Positions 1-8,917 of a stretch of DNA of 64,000 nt are shown here, piece by piece; the stretch's first letter is position 1; every line of letters begins with the position of its first letter. The position numbers and the translations under genes were made by a program. Under the pieces are notes generated by a model. That model saw only the letters and a list, made by a program, of their open reading frames with translations. It ran no database searches and had not been told where the DNA came from. The stretch spans positions 1-64,000 of the forward strand of contig JAEZGX010000039.1 of the NCBI GenBank assembly GCA_023416735.1. Reading direction: 5' to 3'. The stretch is from Verrucomicrobiota bacterium (GTDB lineage: Bacteria; Verrucomicrobiota; Verrucomicrobiia; Opitutales; Opitutaceae).

Positions 1-1122
1 CCCCACCCCCCCCCCCCCCCCCCGGCCGCGGCGCCCCCCCCCCGGGTCGGGGAGGTCGGTGGCGGCGGGGTCGTCTTCCCAGTCGGGTTGAGCGTCAATC
101 ATGCGGAAGACGCGTTCGGCGCCGGCCATGGCGACCAGGGCTTGGTTGTATTGGGCGCCGATCGTGGCGATGGGGGAGAAGAATTGATTCGCGAGGAAGA
201 AGAACGTGATAAGGCCGTCGAGGGTCATGTGGCCGTTGAACACGCGCCAGCCGCCGAACATGAGGAGGACGGCGATGAAGAACTGGCTGTTGAGTTCGAG
301 AAGCGGCGTGAGTTTTGCGGAGGTGCGGGCGAGGGCGATGTTGTAGCGGGCGTGCTCGGCGAGGAGGCTGCGGAAGAGTCCGAGGTTGGTTTCCTGACGG
401 ACGAAGCCCTGCGTGACGCGCATGCCGCCGACGGATTCGGCGAGCGTGGCAGTGACGCGGCTGAAGCTCTCGCTGGCGGAGCGCGACTGCTGGCTCAGCT
501 GCATCCGAAAGTGGTTGTTGATGAGCCAGAGGATTGGAGCCATCGCGGCAACGACGAGGAACATGGGCCAGTCCTTCCAAGCCATGACGATGGCGGCGAC
601 GAGCATGCCGCCGAATTGGACGATTGAGACGAAGGCAACGTCCTGGATGCCGGTGCGAAGCGATTCGATGTCGCTGGTCGCGCGGCTGATGATGCGGCCG
701 AGCTTCACGCGGTGGAAGAAACTCATCGGCTGGCGCTGGACGCGCGCGAAGAGTTCGGAGCGGAGCTGGTTGACGACGGACTCGCCGATTTCGAGGGCGA
801 AGCGCTGGCGGAAGTGGAAGAGGCCGTCGGTGAGAATGGCGAGCAGCGCGTAGGCGCCGACGGCGTAGCCGAGGGCGGAGAGGTCGCGTTGAGCGATGGG
901 GCCGTTGATGATTTCGGCGGCGAACCAGACGAGGGCGGCGAGCTGGGTGGAGCGGACGGCGGAGAGGACGATGAGCCAGTTGCGTTTGGCGGCGACGGCG
1001 CGCGTGTAGCCGAAGAGACGGCGGATAAGTCCCCACTCGAGCGGGCGGAAATGCTCGTCGTCTTCGTCGTCGCGGGCGCGGTGGACGAGGAGGTTGGAAG
1101 GTTTTGGCGGAGGAGATTTCAC
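1..1122 (-). CDS. ABC exporter subunit (permease/ATPase), partial at left edge
   Basis: This is the N-terminal transmembrane half of an MsbA/LmrCD-type exporter subunit. The ATPase domain lies beyond the window. The GTG start at 1122 overlaps the TGA stop of the upstream exporter gene (GTGA), which implies translational coupling. The product runs LEWGLIRRLFGYTRAV, then membrane helices, with QPMSFFHRVKLGRIISR matching the first coupling-helix region of type IV exporters and ALVAMAGAERVFRMID ending the membrane domain. It probably forms a heterodimer with its neighbour, whose Walker B is degenerate, so this subunit should carry the intact catalytic glutamate. The last ~45 bases (positions 1-45) would encode a Gly/Pro run from poly-C and look like an assembly or read artefact rather than protein. 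Confidence 0.85.
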   Translation of the reverse strand, partial: MKSPPPKPSNLLVHRARDDEDDEHFRPLEWGLIRRLFGYTRAVAAKRNWLIVLSAVRSTQLAALVWFAAEIINGPIAQRDLSALGYAVGAYALLAILTDGLFHFRQRFALEIGESVVNQLRSELFARVQRQPMSFFHRVKLGRIISRATSDIESLRTGIQDVAFVSIVQFGGMLVAAIVMAWKDWPMFLVVAAMAPILWLINNHFRMQLSQQSRSASESFSRVTATLAESVGGMRVTQGFVRQETNLGLFRSLLAEHARYNIALARTSAKLTPLLELNSQFFIAVLLMFGGWRVFNGHMTLDGLITFFFLANQFFSPIATIGAQYNQALVAMAGAERVFRMIDAQPDWEDDPAATDLPDPGGGRRGRGGGGGVG

Positions 1123-3050
1123 CGGTGGGAGGGCGGCGGGGGCGGGAGACTTCGTCCGACGTCGAAGTGGTCGGGTGAATCGAGTTCGCGGGCGTCGACG
1201 AGTTGGAGGCGGGCGACGCGGAGGTAAGGGCCGGGAACTTTCATCAGTTCCTCGTGGGTGCCGCGTTGGGTGATGCGGCCATCTTCCATGACGATGATGA
1301 AGTCGGCGCGGCGGAGCGTGCTGAGGCGGTGGGCGACGATGAACGTGGTGCGGCCGGCGATGGCGCGATCGAGGGCGGCGAAGATCTCGTGTTCGGTTTC
1401 GGAATCGATTGCGGCGGTGGGGTCGTCGAGGAGCAGGATTGAAGGTTCGAGGAGAACCGCGCGGGCGATGGCGAGACGCTGGCGTTGTCCGCCGGAGAGA
1501 CTGCTGCCGCTTTCGCCGAGGATGGTGTCGTAGCCCTTCGGTAGTGCGGCGATGAAATCGTGGGCGGCGGCGATTTTGGCAGCGCGTTCGATTTGGTCGC
1601 GGGTGGCTTCGGGGTGACCGAAGGCAATGTTGGCGGCGATGGTGTTGGAGAAGAGGAAACTTTCCTGGAAGACGATGCCGATGTTGCGGCGAAGGTCGTC
1701 GAGGTGAAGACGACGGGCGTCGATGCCGTCGATGAGCACGGCGCCGGAGGTGGGATCGTAGAAGCGCGGGATGAGGCTCATCAGCACACTTTTTCCGGCG
1801 CCGGTGGCGCCGAGGATGGCGACGCACTGGCCCGGCTGGACGTCGAGAGAGATGTCGTGGAGGACGGGTTCCGGCTGGCGGAGATCCGGGGCGAGCGAAG
1901 GCAGGGGATGATAGATGAAGGAGACGCGATCGAAGCGGACGTGACCTTGGAGGCGGGTGCGGCGGACGGCGTCGGGGGCGTTTTGGACCTCGATCGGGGC
2001 GTCGAGGATTTCGAAGACGCGGCGGGCGCCGATGAGCGACTGCTGGATGCTGTTAACGATCGTGGCGATGTTGTTTACCTGGCCGGAGAATTGTTCGAGC
2101 AGGCCGGCGAAGACGATGAGGCCGGCGCCGAGTGGGAGTTGGTCGTTGATGACGAGCCAGCCGCCGTAGCCGAGGAGGACCATTGTGTTGATGCGGGTGA
2201 GGAAGCCGACGGCGGGGGAGAAGAGGCTGACGCGCCAGAAGATGGCGTGCTGTTGTTCGAGGCAGGCGCGGTTGGCGGCTTCGAATTTCTCGCGGTTTTC
2301 GGCTTCGCGTCCGAAGCCCTTGGTGACGGCGATGCCCTGAATGCTTTCGGCGAGATACTGGACCATCTTCTCGACGAGCGTGCGGTTATGGGCGTAGGCG
2401 GGCTGGATCTTTTTGGAAAACCACGCGGCGAGGCCCCAGAGAATCGGGGTGGTGGCGAGACAGGCGATGGTGAGCGCGGGGCTGAGACTCGCCATGTAAA
2501 CGATGTAAACGCTGAGCGAGATGACCATGATCACGCTCTGGATCAGGACCTGGTCGACGAACATGCGGACGGACTGAACGTCGCTGGTGACGCGCGTGAT
2601 GATGGAGCCGGTGGTGTTGGCGTCGAAGAAGCGAAAGGAGAGGCTTTGAAGTTTGTCGTAAACCTGACCGCGGAGATCGACGACCAGCTGTTGTTGGACG
2701 AGCTTGTTGACGGAAACGAGGTAGGTGTAGTTGAGCAGCGCGCGGGCGAGGGCGAGGACGAGGATCAGACCGGCGAGGAGGCTGATGACCTGTTGCCACG
2801 GCCATTCGTCGGGCAGTGCGATGTGGAGCGGGTTGGGCGAAAGCGGGACGTCGGAGACCTTGTGGCGGATGTAGTCGATGCCGACGCCGGTGAAGCTGAG
2901 GCCGCCGATGCCCATCGTGAGCAGGATGAGCTGGATGGAGAGGACCTTGATGCAGCCGCGGCGATACTGCCACGTGAGCGAGAACAGCCGCCGGATGAGC
3001 TGGCCGTTGCTGGGGCCGGTGGCGGTGGACGTGGGCTCAGGTGCGCGCAT
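1119..3050 (-). CDS. ABC exporter subunit with degenerate ATPase site
   Basis: This is a fused permease-ATPase of 643 aa, the usual length for an MsbA/MdlB-type half exporter, acting in the inner membrane. Six predicted helices fill roughly residues 25-330. The ATPase follows with Walker A GATGAGKS, signature LSGGQRQR, Walker B ILLLDDPTAAID and switch histidine IVAHRLST. The residue after the Walker B aspartate is Asp, not the catalytic Glu. That substitution is typical of the non-hydrolysing site of heterodimeric exporters such as TM287/288 or BmrCD. The downstream gene overlaps by four bases and is the natural partner. The substrate cannot be read from the sequence; lipids or drugs are usual for the family. 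Confidence 0.93.
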   Translation of the reverse strand: MRAPEPTSTATGPSNGQLIRRLFSLTWQYRRGCIKVLSIQLILLTMGIGGLSFTGVGIDYIRHKVSDVPLSPNPLHIALPDEWPWQQVISLLAGLILVLALARALLNYTYLVSVNKLVQQQLVVDLRGQVYDKLQSLSFRFFDANTTGSIITRVTSDVQSVRMFVDQVLIQSVIMVISLSVYIVYMASLSPALTIACLATTPILWGLAAWFSKKIQPAYAHNRTLVEKMVQYLAESIQGIAVTKGFGREAENREKFEAANRACLEQQHAIFWRVSLFSPAVGFLTRINTMVLLGYGGWLVINDQLPLGAGLIVFAGLLEQFSGQVNNIATIVNSIQQSLIGARRVFEILDAPIEVQNAPDAVRRTRLQGHVRFDRVSFIYHPLPSLAPDLRQPEPVLHDISLDVQPGQCVAILGATGAGKSVLMSLIPRFYDPTSGAVLIDGIDARRLHLDDLRRNIGIVFQESFLFSNTIAANIAFGHPEATRDQIERAAKIAAAHDFIAALPKGYDTILGESGSSLSGGQRQRLAIARAVLLEPSILLLDDPTAAIDSETEHEIFAALDRAIAGRTTFIVAHRLSTLRRADFIIVMEDGRITQRGTHEELMKVPGPYLRVARLQLVDARELDSPDHFDVGRSLPPPPPSHR

Positions 3051-3157
3051 GCGGAAGCCGACGGTAACGCGCGAGCGGCTGCGGACAAAAAATTATTTTG
3101 TCGATGCGGTGAGCGCGAAGCGAGGCGATGGCACCGCGCTTTCGTGAAACGGGCGAC

Positions 3158-3775
3158 TTACCGCTGTTGCGGCGGCGGCGTGGCGCCGGGAGGAAGGCCT
3201 TGAGGCGGCTGGCCGGCGGCCTGGCGGCTGGCTTGGAGCGCTTGCTGGCGAAGCTGGCGGCGACGGTTGACCTCGGCGGCGATGGCTTCGAGGCGGCGTT
3301 GTTCGTCGGCAGGCGTGGGATTCAACACGACGGGACCGGTGACGGGTTGAGGAACGTTAGGCGCGACGACGACGGGTTGCGGGGCGGCGACGGGCGCGGA
3401 GGCGACCTTGGCGGTTTTGAGCGCGAGCGTGACGGTGCGGCCGCCGTGGTCGACGGTGATGGTGTCGCGAGCTTCGTCGTAGGAGCGGACGATGAAGGAG
3501 CCGCCGGTCTGATTGAGGCGGACCCAAGTGCTGGAGCGCGTCGCGGTATCGTAGATGCTGAACATGACGCTGTCGCCCACGGTCATGATGCCGCGGAGCT
3601 CGATGGGCGCGTCTTGGGTCGGAGCGGCTTCGGAAGTGGTTTCGGGCGGCAGGAAAGGCGAAGGCGAGGACTCGGCGCCGCAAACCGTGGACGCAAGCGC
3701 GGCGGTCGCGAGCGCGGTGGCGGCGGTGGAGCGTAGGCAGTGACCCAGCAGCGAAGGCATCGCGGGACTAAACAA
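3158..3775 (-). CDS. Secreted hypothetical protein with C-terminal Gln/Pro-rich tail
   Basis: This 205-aa protein has an N-terminal signal peptide with a hydrophobic Ala-rich core ending near TVCGAES. A second Met (MPSLLGHC) five codons in could be the true start. The middle part, from PIELRGIMTVGDSVMFSI to about residue 125, alternates beta-strand-like segments and resembles the small beta domains of secretion-system proteins (GspC/PilP type), but the match is weak. The tail is rich in Pro and Gln. No catalytic motif is visible. It lies between the exporter and the mechanosensitive channel on the same strand, separated by ~107 and 37 bases. The function is unknown. Confidence 0.7.
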   Translation of the reverse strand: MFSPAMPSLLGHCLRSTAATALATAALASTVCGAESSPSPFLPPETTSEAAPTQDAPIELRGIMTVGDSVMFSIYDTATRSSTWVRLNQTGGSFIVRSYDEARDTITVDHGGRTVTLALKTAKVASAPVAAPQPVVVAPNVPQPVTGPVVLNPTPADEQRRLEAIAAEVNRRRQLRQQALQASRQAAGQPPQGLPPGATPPPQQR

Positions 3776-3812
3776 TGCGCGGCGAGTATCGTCAAGAAAC
3801 GCGGGCCGGCGG

Positions 3813-5132
3813 TCAGGCGGCGGGCGGTGAGGGCGGGCGTGGGGTGAAGGCTTCGAGCGTTTGCTGGTCGAGTTGGATGCGTTGAAGCGGGGCGGGTGCG
3901 TCGATGCCGCGGGTGGCGAGGGCGCGCACGACGAAGAAGTTGATGCGCTGGCTGGCGTTCATCGCTTTGATGAAATCGGGATCGGGACATTCATAGACGG
4001 ACCAGATCTCGAGGTTGTTGGGTGTGAAGCCGCGGAAATAGCAGAGGACACCCGCGCCGTTGACTTCGGGTTGGGCGCGGATGAACGCGCCGATTTCGGT
4101 GACGAGCTCCTGGATGTGCTCGGGCTTGGTGTTATAGGGAAGCGCGACGACGAGTTCGAAGCGGCGTTTGATGAAGCGGGAGAGATTGGTGATGGTTTCG
4201 GCGGCGACGGTCTTGTTGGGCATCACGACGAGGGAGCCGTCGCTCAAACGAATGCGGGTGGAGCGGACGCCGATGTCTTCGATGGCGCCGACCCGGCCCT
4301 GGATGTTGACGACCTCGCCGTGTTTGAAGGGTTGGTCGACGGCGACGACGATGGCGCCGAAGACGTTGGCGAGCGTGTCTTGGGCGGCGAGGGCGAAGGC
4401 GAGGCCGCCGATGCCGAGGCCGGCGAGGATGGCTTTCACGTCGTAGCCGAGGCTCTGAACGGTGAGCAGAGCGGCGAGGACGACGAACATCGTCATGATG
4501 GACTTCCGGATCCATGGCATGAACGAGGCCATGGGAGACTTGCGCTCGACCGCGAGTTGGGTGGCGTGAGCGAGGACGGCACCGATGGCGCGCCAGAGTC
4601 CCCAGAAAACGACGAGGGAAAAGGCGACGCTGGAGCCGTAGGAGATGGCGGTGTCGGCGGCGGGGCTGAGGCGAAGAACCTTCAGTGCCGAGAACATGCC
4701 GATGAGCATGATGAACGCGGCGACTGGGGCTTCGAGGGCGGCGAAGAGCTTGTCATCGATGGTCGTGCGCGTGCGCGAAACGAGTTTGCCGAGGAACGGA
4801 AAAATCAGGTGGACGGCGATGCGGCGGGCGAGCAGCGAGATGACGAGGAGAAGGGCGGCAATGGTGTAATGGACGACGGTGTTGCCGCTGGTGCGGACGT
4901 TGAAGACCTCGAGGATACCGTCGACAAGATGGCCGACGAAATCGGGTGGCGTCGGATCGGCGTGGCCGGAGGCGACAGCGGCGGCGGCTTGGGTGGTGGT
5001 GTCGGGCGCCGCGGCGGCTTCCGAGGAAGAGGAAGAGTTCGAGGTGCCTGTTTCCTGCTGAGCGAGGGCGGGAAGTTGGAAAAGGAGGAAGACGAACAGG
5101 ATGGCGGCGAAGGACGAGCAGCGCTGTTTCAT
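3813..5132 (-). CDS. MscS-family mechanosensitive ion channel
   Basis: The product is 439 aa. A cleavable signal peptide (residues 1-24, ending PALAQQ) is followed by a Ser/Ala-rich linker and four or more membrane helices. The pore-lining helix and beta domain are recognisable: AILAGLGIGGLAFALAAQD, then VVAVDQPFKHGEVVNI and the strand GRVGAIEDIGVRSTRIRLSD, the signature of MscS channels. It should gate on membrane tension and release solutes on osmotic downshock. The signal peptide and extra helices make it larger than E. coli MscS (286 aa), as in many YnaI/YbdG-like members. It is divergent from the TerC gene. Confidence 0.92.
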   Translation of the reverse strand: MKQRCSSFAAILFVFLLFQLPALAQQETGTSNSSSSSEAAAAPDTTTQAAAAVASGHADPTPPDFVGHLVDGILEVFNVRTSGNTVVHYTIAALLLVISLLARRIAVHLIFPFLGKLVSRTRTTIDDKLFAALEAPVAAFIMLIGMFSALKVLRLSPAADTAISYGSSVAFSLVVFWGLWRAIGAVLAHATQLAVERKSPMASFMPWIRKSIMTMFVVLAALLTVQSLGYDVKAILAGLGIGGLAFALAAQDTLANVFGAIVVAVDQPFKHGEVVNIQGRVGAIEDIGVRSTRIRLSDGSLVVMPNKTVAAETITNLSRFIKRRFELVVALPYNTKPEHIQELVTEIGAFIRAQPEVNGAGVLCYFRGFTPNNLEIWSVYECPDPDFIKAMNASQRINFFVVRALATRGIDAPAPLQRIQLDQQTLEAFTPRPPSPPAA

Positions 5133-5282
5133 AGGGAAAAGGGGGGCGAACTAACGTCGTGGCTTTGCCGATGTCAAAGAGCGGGAACGATGCCGCGGAG
5201 CGGGGATGGAACAGGTTGCGCCGTTTCCACTCTGCAACTCGCCGCTTGCTCCCGCGGGCGCAGCTCCCTTTTTACGCAGCCG

Positions 5283-6275
5283 ATGCACCTCGCGACCTTT
5301 TCGCCAATATTTGCGTTTGCCGATGCCATGCCGGTTTGGGCGTGGGTGGGCTTTTTCATTTTTATTGCGGCGATGCTGGCGCTGGACCTCGGGGTGTTTC
5401 ACCGCGGGCAGCACGTGGTGCATATGAAGGAAGCGCTCGCGTGGTGCGGTGTGTGGTTCACGCTGGCGCTGACGTTCAACGGCATCGTGTGGTATTGGCG
5501 CGGGGCTGAGCTGGGGCAGCAGTTTCTGGCGGCGTATCTGATCGAGCTATGTCTGAGCATCGATAACGTCTTCGTGTTCATCCTGATTTTCGCCTACTTC
5601 AAGGTGAAGCCGGAGTGGCAGCATCGGGTGCTCTTCTGGGGCATCATCGGTGCGGTGGTGATGCGCGCGGTGTTCATTCTCGTCGGCGTGAGCGTGATCC
5701 AGCGCTTCCACTGGGTGCTGTATTTCTTCGGAGCGTTCCTTGTTTACACCGGCATCAAGATGGCGCTGCCGAGCAAGAGCGAGGTGGACGTCGATCCGGA
5801 GCACAATCCGATGGTGAGGCTGTTCAAGCGGTTCTATCCGGTCGCGCCGCGGAACGATCAAGGGCACTTTTTCACGCGGCATGAAGGGAAGCTGATGGCG
5901 ACCCCATTGTTCATCGTGTTGCTGGTGGTGGAGACGACGGACGTGGTGTTCGCGCTCGATTCGATTCCGGCGGTGCTTGCGATCACGAAGGACGGGTTCA
6001 TTGCGCTGACGTCGAACATCTTCGCGATCCTGGGGCTGCGTTCATTGTATTTCGCGCTGAACGGGATCATGCAGCTCTTCCGTTATCTGAAGATCGGGTT
6101 GGCGGTGATCCTGTGTTTCATCGGGGTGAAGATGTTGATCGAGCACTGGGTGCATGTGCCGACAACGGTATCGCTTGGCGTGATTGGCGCCGTGTTGTCG
6201 ATGTCGGTGCTGTTGTCGGTGTTGATCAAGGATCCGAAAAAGGTGGCGGAGTTGCCGAAGCCGCCGGTGGGCTAG
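5283..6275 (+). CDS. TerC/Alx-family integral membrane protein
   Basis: This is a 330-aa polytopic protein of the TerC family, whose members include the manganese-related exporter Alx of E. coli. Diagnostic stretches are MLALDLGVFHRG near the N-terminus, YLIELCLSIDNVFVFILIF, and VVETTDVVFALDSIPAVLA, carrying the membrane-embedded acidic residues conserved in the family, then SNIFAILGLRSLYFAL. The frame stays open far upstream, but that part is the antisense of the channel gene. The start is either 5283 (MHLATFSP) or 5328 (MPVWAWVG); neither has a clear ribosome binding site. I see no yybP-ykoY riboswitch in the 150-base leader. Confidence 0.92.
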   Translation: MHLATFSPIFAFADAMPVWAWVGFFIFIAAMLALDLGVFHRGQHVVHMKEALAWCGVWFTLALTFNGIVWYWRGAELGQQFLAAYLIELCLSIDNVFVFILIFAYFKVKPEWQHRVLFWGIIGAVVMRAVFILVGVSVIQRFHWVLYFFGAFLVYTGIKMALPSKSEVDVDPEHNPMVRLFKRFYPVAPRNDQGHFFTRHEGKLMATPLFIVLLVVETTDVVFALDSIPAVLAITKDGFIALTSNIFAILGLRSLYFALNGIMQLFRYLKIGLAVILCFIGVKMLIEHWVHVPTTVSLGVIGAVLSMSVLLSVLIKDPKKVAELPKPPVG

Positions 6276-6345
6276 GTCGTTTCGAGTTCCGGGGTTCCGA
6301 GTTGGGGCGGCTTGATCTGGCACGGCGTCGCGTCACGATCGCGCG

Positions 6346-7173
6346 ATGCTTCTGCTGTTGTTGATCGGGATCGCGGCGGGGTTGTTTGTGGTGGAGCGGC
6401 TGTGGCCGGCGCGGGAGTTGCCCAAGGTGCACAACTGGTGGGCGCGCGTGATCTTCGTGAACGTGATCCAGCTGGGGATCGTGATTCTCGCGGGCATCAC
6501 GTGGGATCGCTGGCTGCAGGAAGTGTCGCTCTTTCGGCTGCAGGATCACGTCGGGGCGGTGTGGCAGGGGGCGATCGCGTATTTCGTTTCGACTTTCGTG
6601 TATTACTGGTGGCACCGGTGGCGGCATGAATCGCCGCTGTTTTGGCGGCTGTGTCATCAGCTGCATCATTCGCCACGGCGGATCGAGCTGGTGACCTCGT
6701 TCTACAAGCATCCGGTGGAGATCACCATCAATTCGCTGCTGAGCGCGGGCATCGTGTATTTGTTTCTTGGATGCAGCGTGGAGGCGGGTGCGGTCTATAC
6801 GTTTCTCACGGCGATCGCGGAGTATTTCTATCATCTGAATCTGCGCACGCCGCGCTGGATGGGATTTCTGGTGCAGCGGCCGGAGTCGCACCGGGTTCAT
6901 CACAAGTTCAGGCATCACACGCAGAACTTCGCGGACCTGCCGCTGTGGGACTGGATGTTTGGGACCTTCGACAATCCGAAGCAGGCGCCGGAAGAGTGCG
7001 GCTATGAGGATTGGCGGGAGGACCGCTTCGATGACATCCTCGCGTTCCGCGACGTGCATGCGAAGGACGCGGAAGGGCGGACGCCGCTGGGATTTTTGCC
7101 GACCTATATCGGATGTCGGAAGCGGTGGGGATGTGCGGCCCAGCGGATGAGCGGGAGCGAAGCTACGAGATAA
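6346..7173 (+). CDS. Fatty acid hydroxylase / sterol desaturase superfamily protein
   Basis: This is a 275-aa membrane-bound di-iron enzyme. All three histidine clusters are present: HRWRH near residue 90, HQLHH near 105 and HRVHH near 185, with further His residues in KFRHHTQ. Four hydrophobic segments surround them. The family hydroxylates or desaturates lipids or carotenoids using oxygen; the substrate cannot be deduced here. The segment LPLWDWMFGTFDNP near the C-terminus is a family hallmark. It lies 70 bases after the TerC gene on the same strand and overlaps the convergent HTTM-DCC gene by 11 bases at the 3' end. Confidence 0.92.
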   Translation: MLLLLLIGIAAGLFVVERLWPARELPKVHNWWARVIFVNVIQLGIVILAGITWDRWLQEVSLFRLQDHVGAVWQGAIAYFVSTFVYYWWHRWRHESPLFWRLCHQLHHSPRRIELVTSFYKHPVEITINSLLSAGIVYLFLGCSVEAGAVYTFLTAIAEYFYHLNLRTPRWMGFLVQRPESHRVHHKFRHHTQNFADLPLWDWMFGTFDNPKQAPEECGYEDWREDRFDDILAFRDVHAKDAEGRTPLGFLPTYIGCRKRWGCAAQRMSGSEATR

Positions 7174-8413
7174 AACGATCCTCCCAGCGCGGGTCGGGCA
7201 GCGGCGTGGGAACGTATTCGCCGAAGAGGACGTAACGGGTGCGCGCGACGAGTTTGTAGAGCGGATCGCGGAGAAAGCGCGGGAGGACGCGCAGAGCGGA
7301 AAGGGCGCGCCAGACGCCGCCGATTTCGGCGCAGGCGGCGAGGACGCCGTCGGTGCGGAGGCGGAATTGGCCGGGGCTGGGATTGGCCCAGTCGGGGACG
7401 AACACGATGCTGTCGAAGTCCGTTGTCGGTAGATTTTGGATACGAAGGTAAGCCTGCCCGAGAGGGCTTTGCAGTGGAGCGAAGTGCAGGCGGGCGGAAG
7501 GATCCTCGCGGAGGAGGAGGCGAACGGCGGCGTTGCACAGCCCGCATTCGCCGTCGAAGAGGAGGACCGGCTGGCGGCGATCGCGGCGGGCGGGAAACCA
7601 GCGCGGGTCGAAGGTGAAAAGGTGGATCATCACCATGCCAAAGCTGAGGTCGGCGAAGTCGACCGTTGTTAAAATTCCGATATGCATCGCGAGCATGGCG
7701 GACCAGGCGATGAGCCGGCCGGTGCGGAAGAAGCAGAGCGGCAGGAAGAGGATTTCCATCGCGAGCACGAACCAGGTGAGTGCGGCGTGGACGGAGCCCG
7801 GGGCGGCGACAAGGAGATCGCGGATGAAGCCGGGGCGGGCGAGCGGGTTTTCGATGAGATGGAGGAACGCGGTGCCGTTCACCCAGCTCGGGCTTTCGAG
7901 TTTGATGATTCCGCTCGCGGTGTAGCCGGTGGCCATGAGCAGCCAGGCGCCCCAGAATGCCACCGATGGGAAATACCAGGAAGCGGGCGGGTGGCGCCGG
8001 GCGCGGAAGCTCCAAGGTTCGCCGGGAGGGATGAGGGCGCAGAAAAGCAGGATGAGTCCGACGTAAGGAAGGGAAGGATTCGCGATGAGGTTGTTGCGGT
8101 TGAAGAGCGCGGCCCAACCGAACCAAAGCAGCAAGCTGGCGGTGCGGCGAAAAAAGCCGGCGGTGAAGGCGAGGCTGAGTGCGAGGAGTGCGGAGATGAA
8201 AACGAGCGTGAAAGCAGGCGAACCCCAGGCGACGAGCGGATTGGGAAAGAGGCCGTGGAGCGGATTGAGCGCGGGGTCGGGCAGGACGCCGTGATCGGAG
8301 AAGAGTTCGACGGCGTGCGGAAGCTGCGTGGCGAAGTGGATCGCGAGATACGCGCCGAAGATGAGGCGGAAGAACGCGAATTGCGCGGGCGAAACCGGAG
8401 CGGTGCGATTCAT
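7163..8413 (-). CDS. HTTM domain-DCC thiol oxidoreductase fusion
   Basis: The product is 416 aa. Residues 1 to about 265 form a polytopic HTTM (horizontally transferred transmembrane) domain of the vitamin-K-dependent carboxylase-like group. The C-terminal part is a DCC domain with the motif LLFDGECGLCNAAVRLLL, including the CxxC pair expected for thiol-disulfide chemistry. I chose ATG 8413 (MNRTAPVS) because it forms an ATGA overlap with the stop of the upstream gene; an ATG three codons earlier (8422) is also open. The three genes 9577-7163 on this strand look like one transcription unit. The fusion is known in other bacteria, but its substrate is not. Confidence 0.88.
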   Translation of the reverse strand: MNRTAPVSPAQFAFFRLIFGAYLAIHFATQLPHAVELFSDHGVLPDPALNPLHGLFPNPLVAWGSPAFTLVFISALLALSLAFTAGFFRRTASLLLWFGWAALFNRNNLIANPSLPYVGLILLFCALIPPGEPWSFRARRHPPASWYFPSVAFWGAWLLMATGYTASGIIKLESPSWVNGTAFLHLIENPLARPGFIRDLLVAAPGSVHAALTWFVLAMEILFLPLCFFRTGRLIAWSAMLAMHIGILTTVDFADLSFGMVMIHLFTFDPRWFPARRDRRQPVLLFDGECGLCNAAVRLLLREDPSARLHFAPLQSPLGQAYLRIQNLPTTDFDSIVFVPDWANPSPGQFRLRTDGVLAACAEIGGVWRALSALRVLPRFLRDPLYKLVARTRYVLFGEYVPTPLPDPRWEDRFIS

Positions 8414-8889
8414 TGCGCGCAATCCGGGCGGAGAATCCAGGAGTCGGAGCGGCCGCGGGTTTTCGTGCGGATTTCGACGCTGAGTTCACGGGCGCCCTCC
8501 GGGAGATTGAATTCGCGATGGAGCGGGCCGCCGGGTTTCAAGCCGTAGCAGAAGACGGCGGACCAGAGCGGTTCGGGCATGCGCGGCGCATAGCTGAGCG
8601 CGGCCCCGTAAACGTTGCGGCGGTTGTAGCAGCCCTCGAGACGGGCGTAGATTTCCGGAGTGATGGGCAGCTCGAAGGGAGCGCCTTGGACGTCGATGCC
8701 CCGAAGCGTGAACGTCGAGGCGAAGGTTTCGAGGCCGTCGACGTCGGAGAAAACTTTGGGAAGCGGAGAAGCGACCGAGGCGAGCCCGATGCCGCGAAGG
8801 GCGCGCGAGCCGGTGAAGTAACCGAGCATTTGCGTGCAGCCTAGAGCGGTGATGAAGAGGGCGAGGAAATTGGCGGTTTTGGGAAGCAA
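8410..8889 (-). CDS. Hypothetical membrane-anchored protein, TTG start
   Basis: This 159-aa product is inferred from a TTG start at 8889, which gives the hydrophobic helix FLALFITALGCTQMLGYF followed by an acidic soluble part ending RPDCAQ. No ATG or GTG start fits before the neighbouring upstream gene ends at 8918. An ATG at MLGYF would cut the helix. The soluble part contains PEIYARLEGCYNRRNVYGA. It is coupled by an ATGA overlap to the HTTM-DCC protein, so it may be a partner of that protein. I do not recognise a family. Confidence 0.65.
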   Translation of the reverse strand: MLPKTANFLALFITALGCTQMLGYFTGSRALRGIGLASVASPLPKVFSDVDGLETFASTFTLRGIDVQGAPFELPITPEIYARLEGCYNRRNVYGAALSYAPRMPEPLWSAVFCYGLKPGGPLHREFNLPEGARELSVEIRTKTRGRSDSWILRPDCAQ

Positions 8890-8917
8890 GGAGAGAGCTG
8901 GAGGAACGGACGACGGT

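Noticed and set aside
1560..3203. Long open frame (547 codons) on the plus strand opposite the ABC exporter gene
   Set aside because: The product is a low-complexity acidic Gly/Glu/Asp/Val protein, the usual antisense reading of a high-GC gene. The minus strand has full ABC motifs.
5133..5282. Possible yybP-ykoY manganese riboswitch before the TerC gene
   Set aside because: Alx-type genes often have one, but the conserved core is not visible in these 150 bases.
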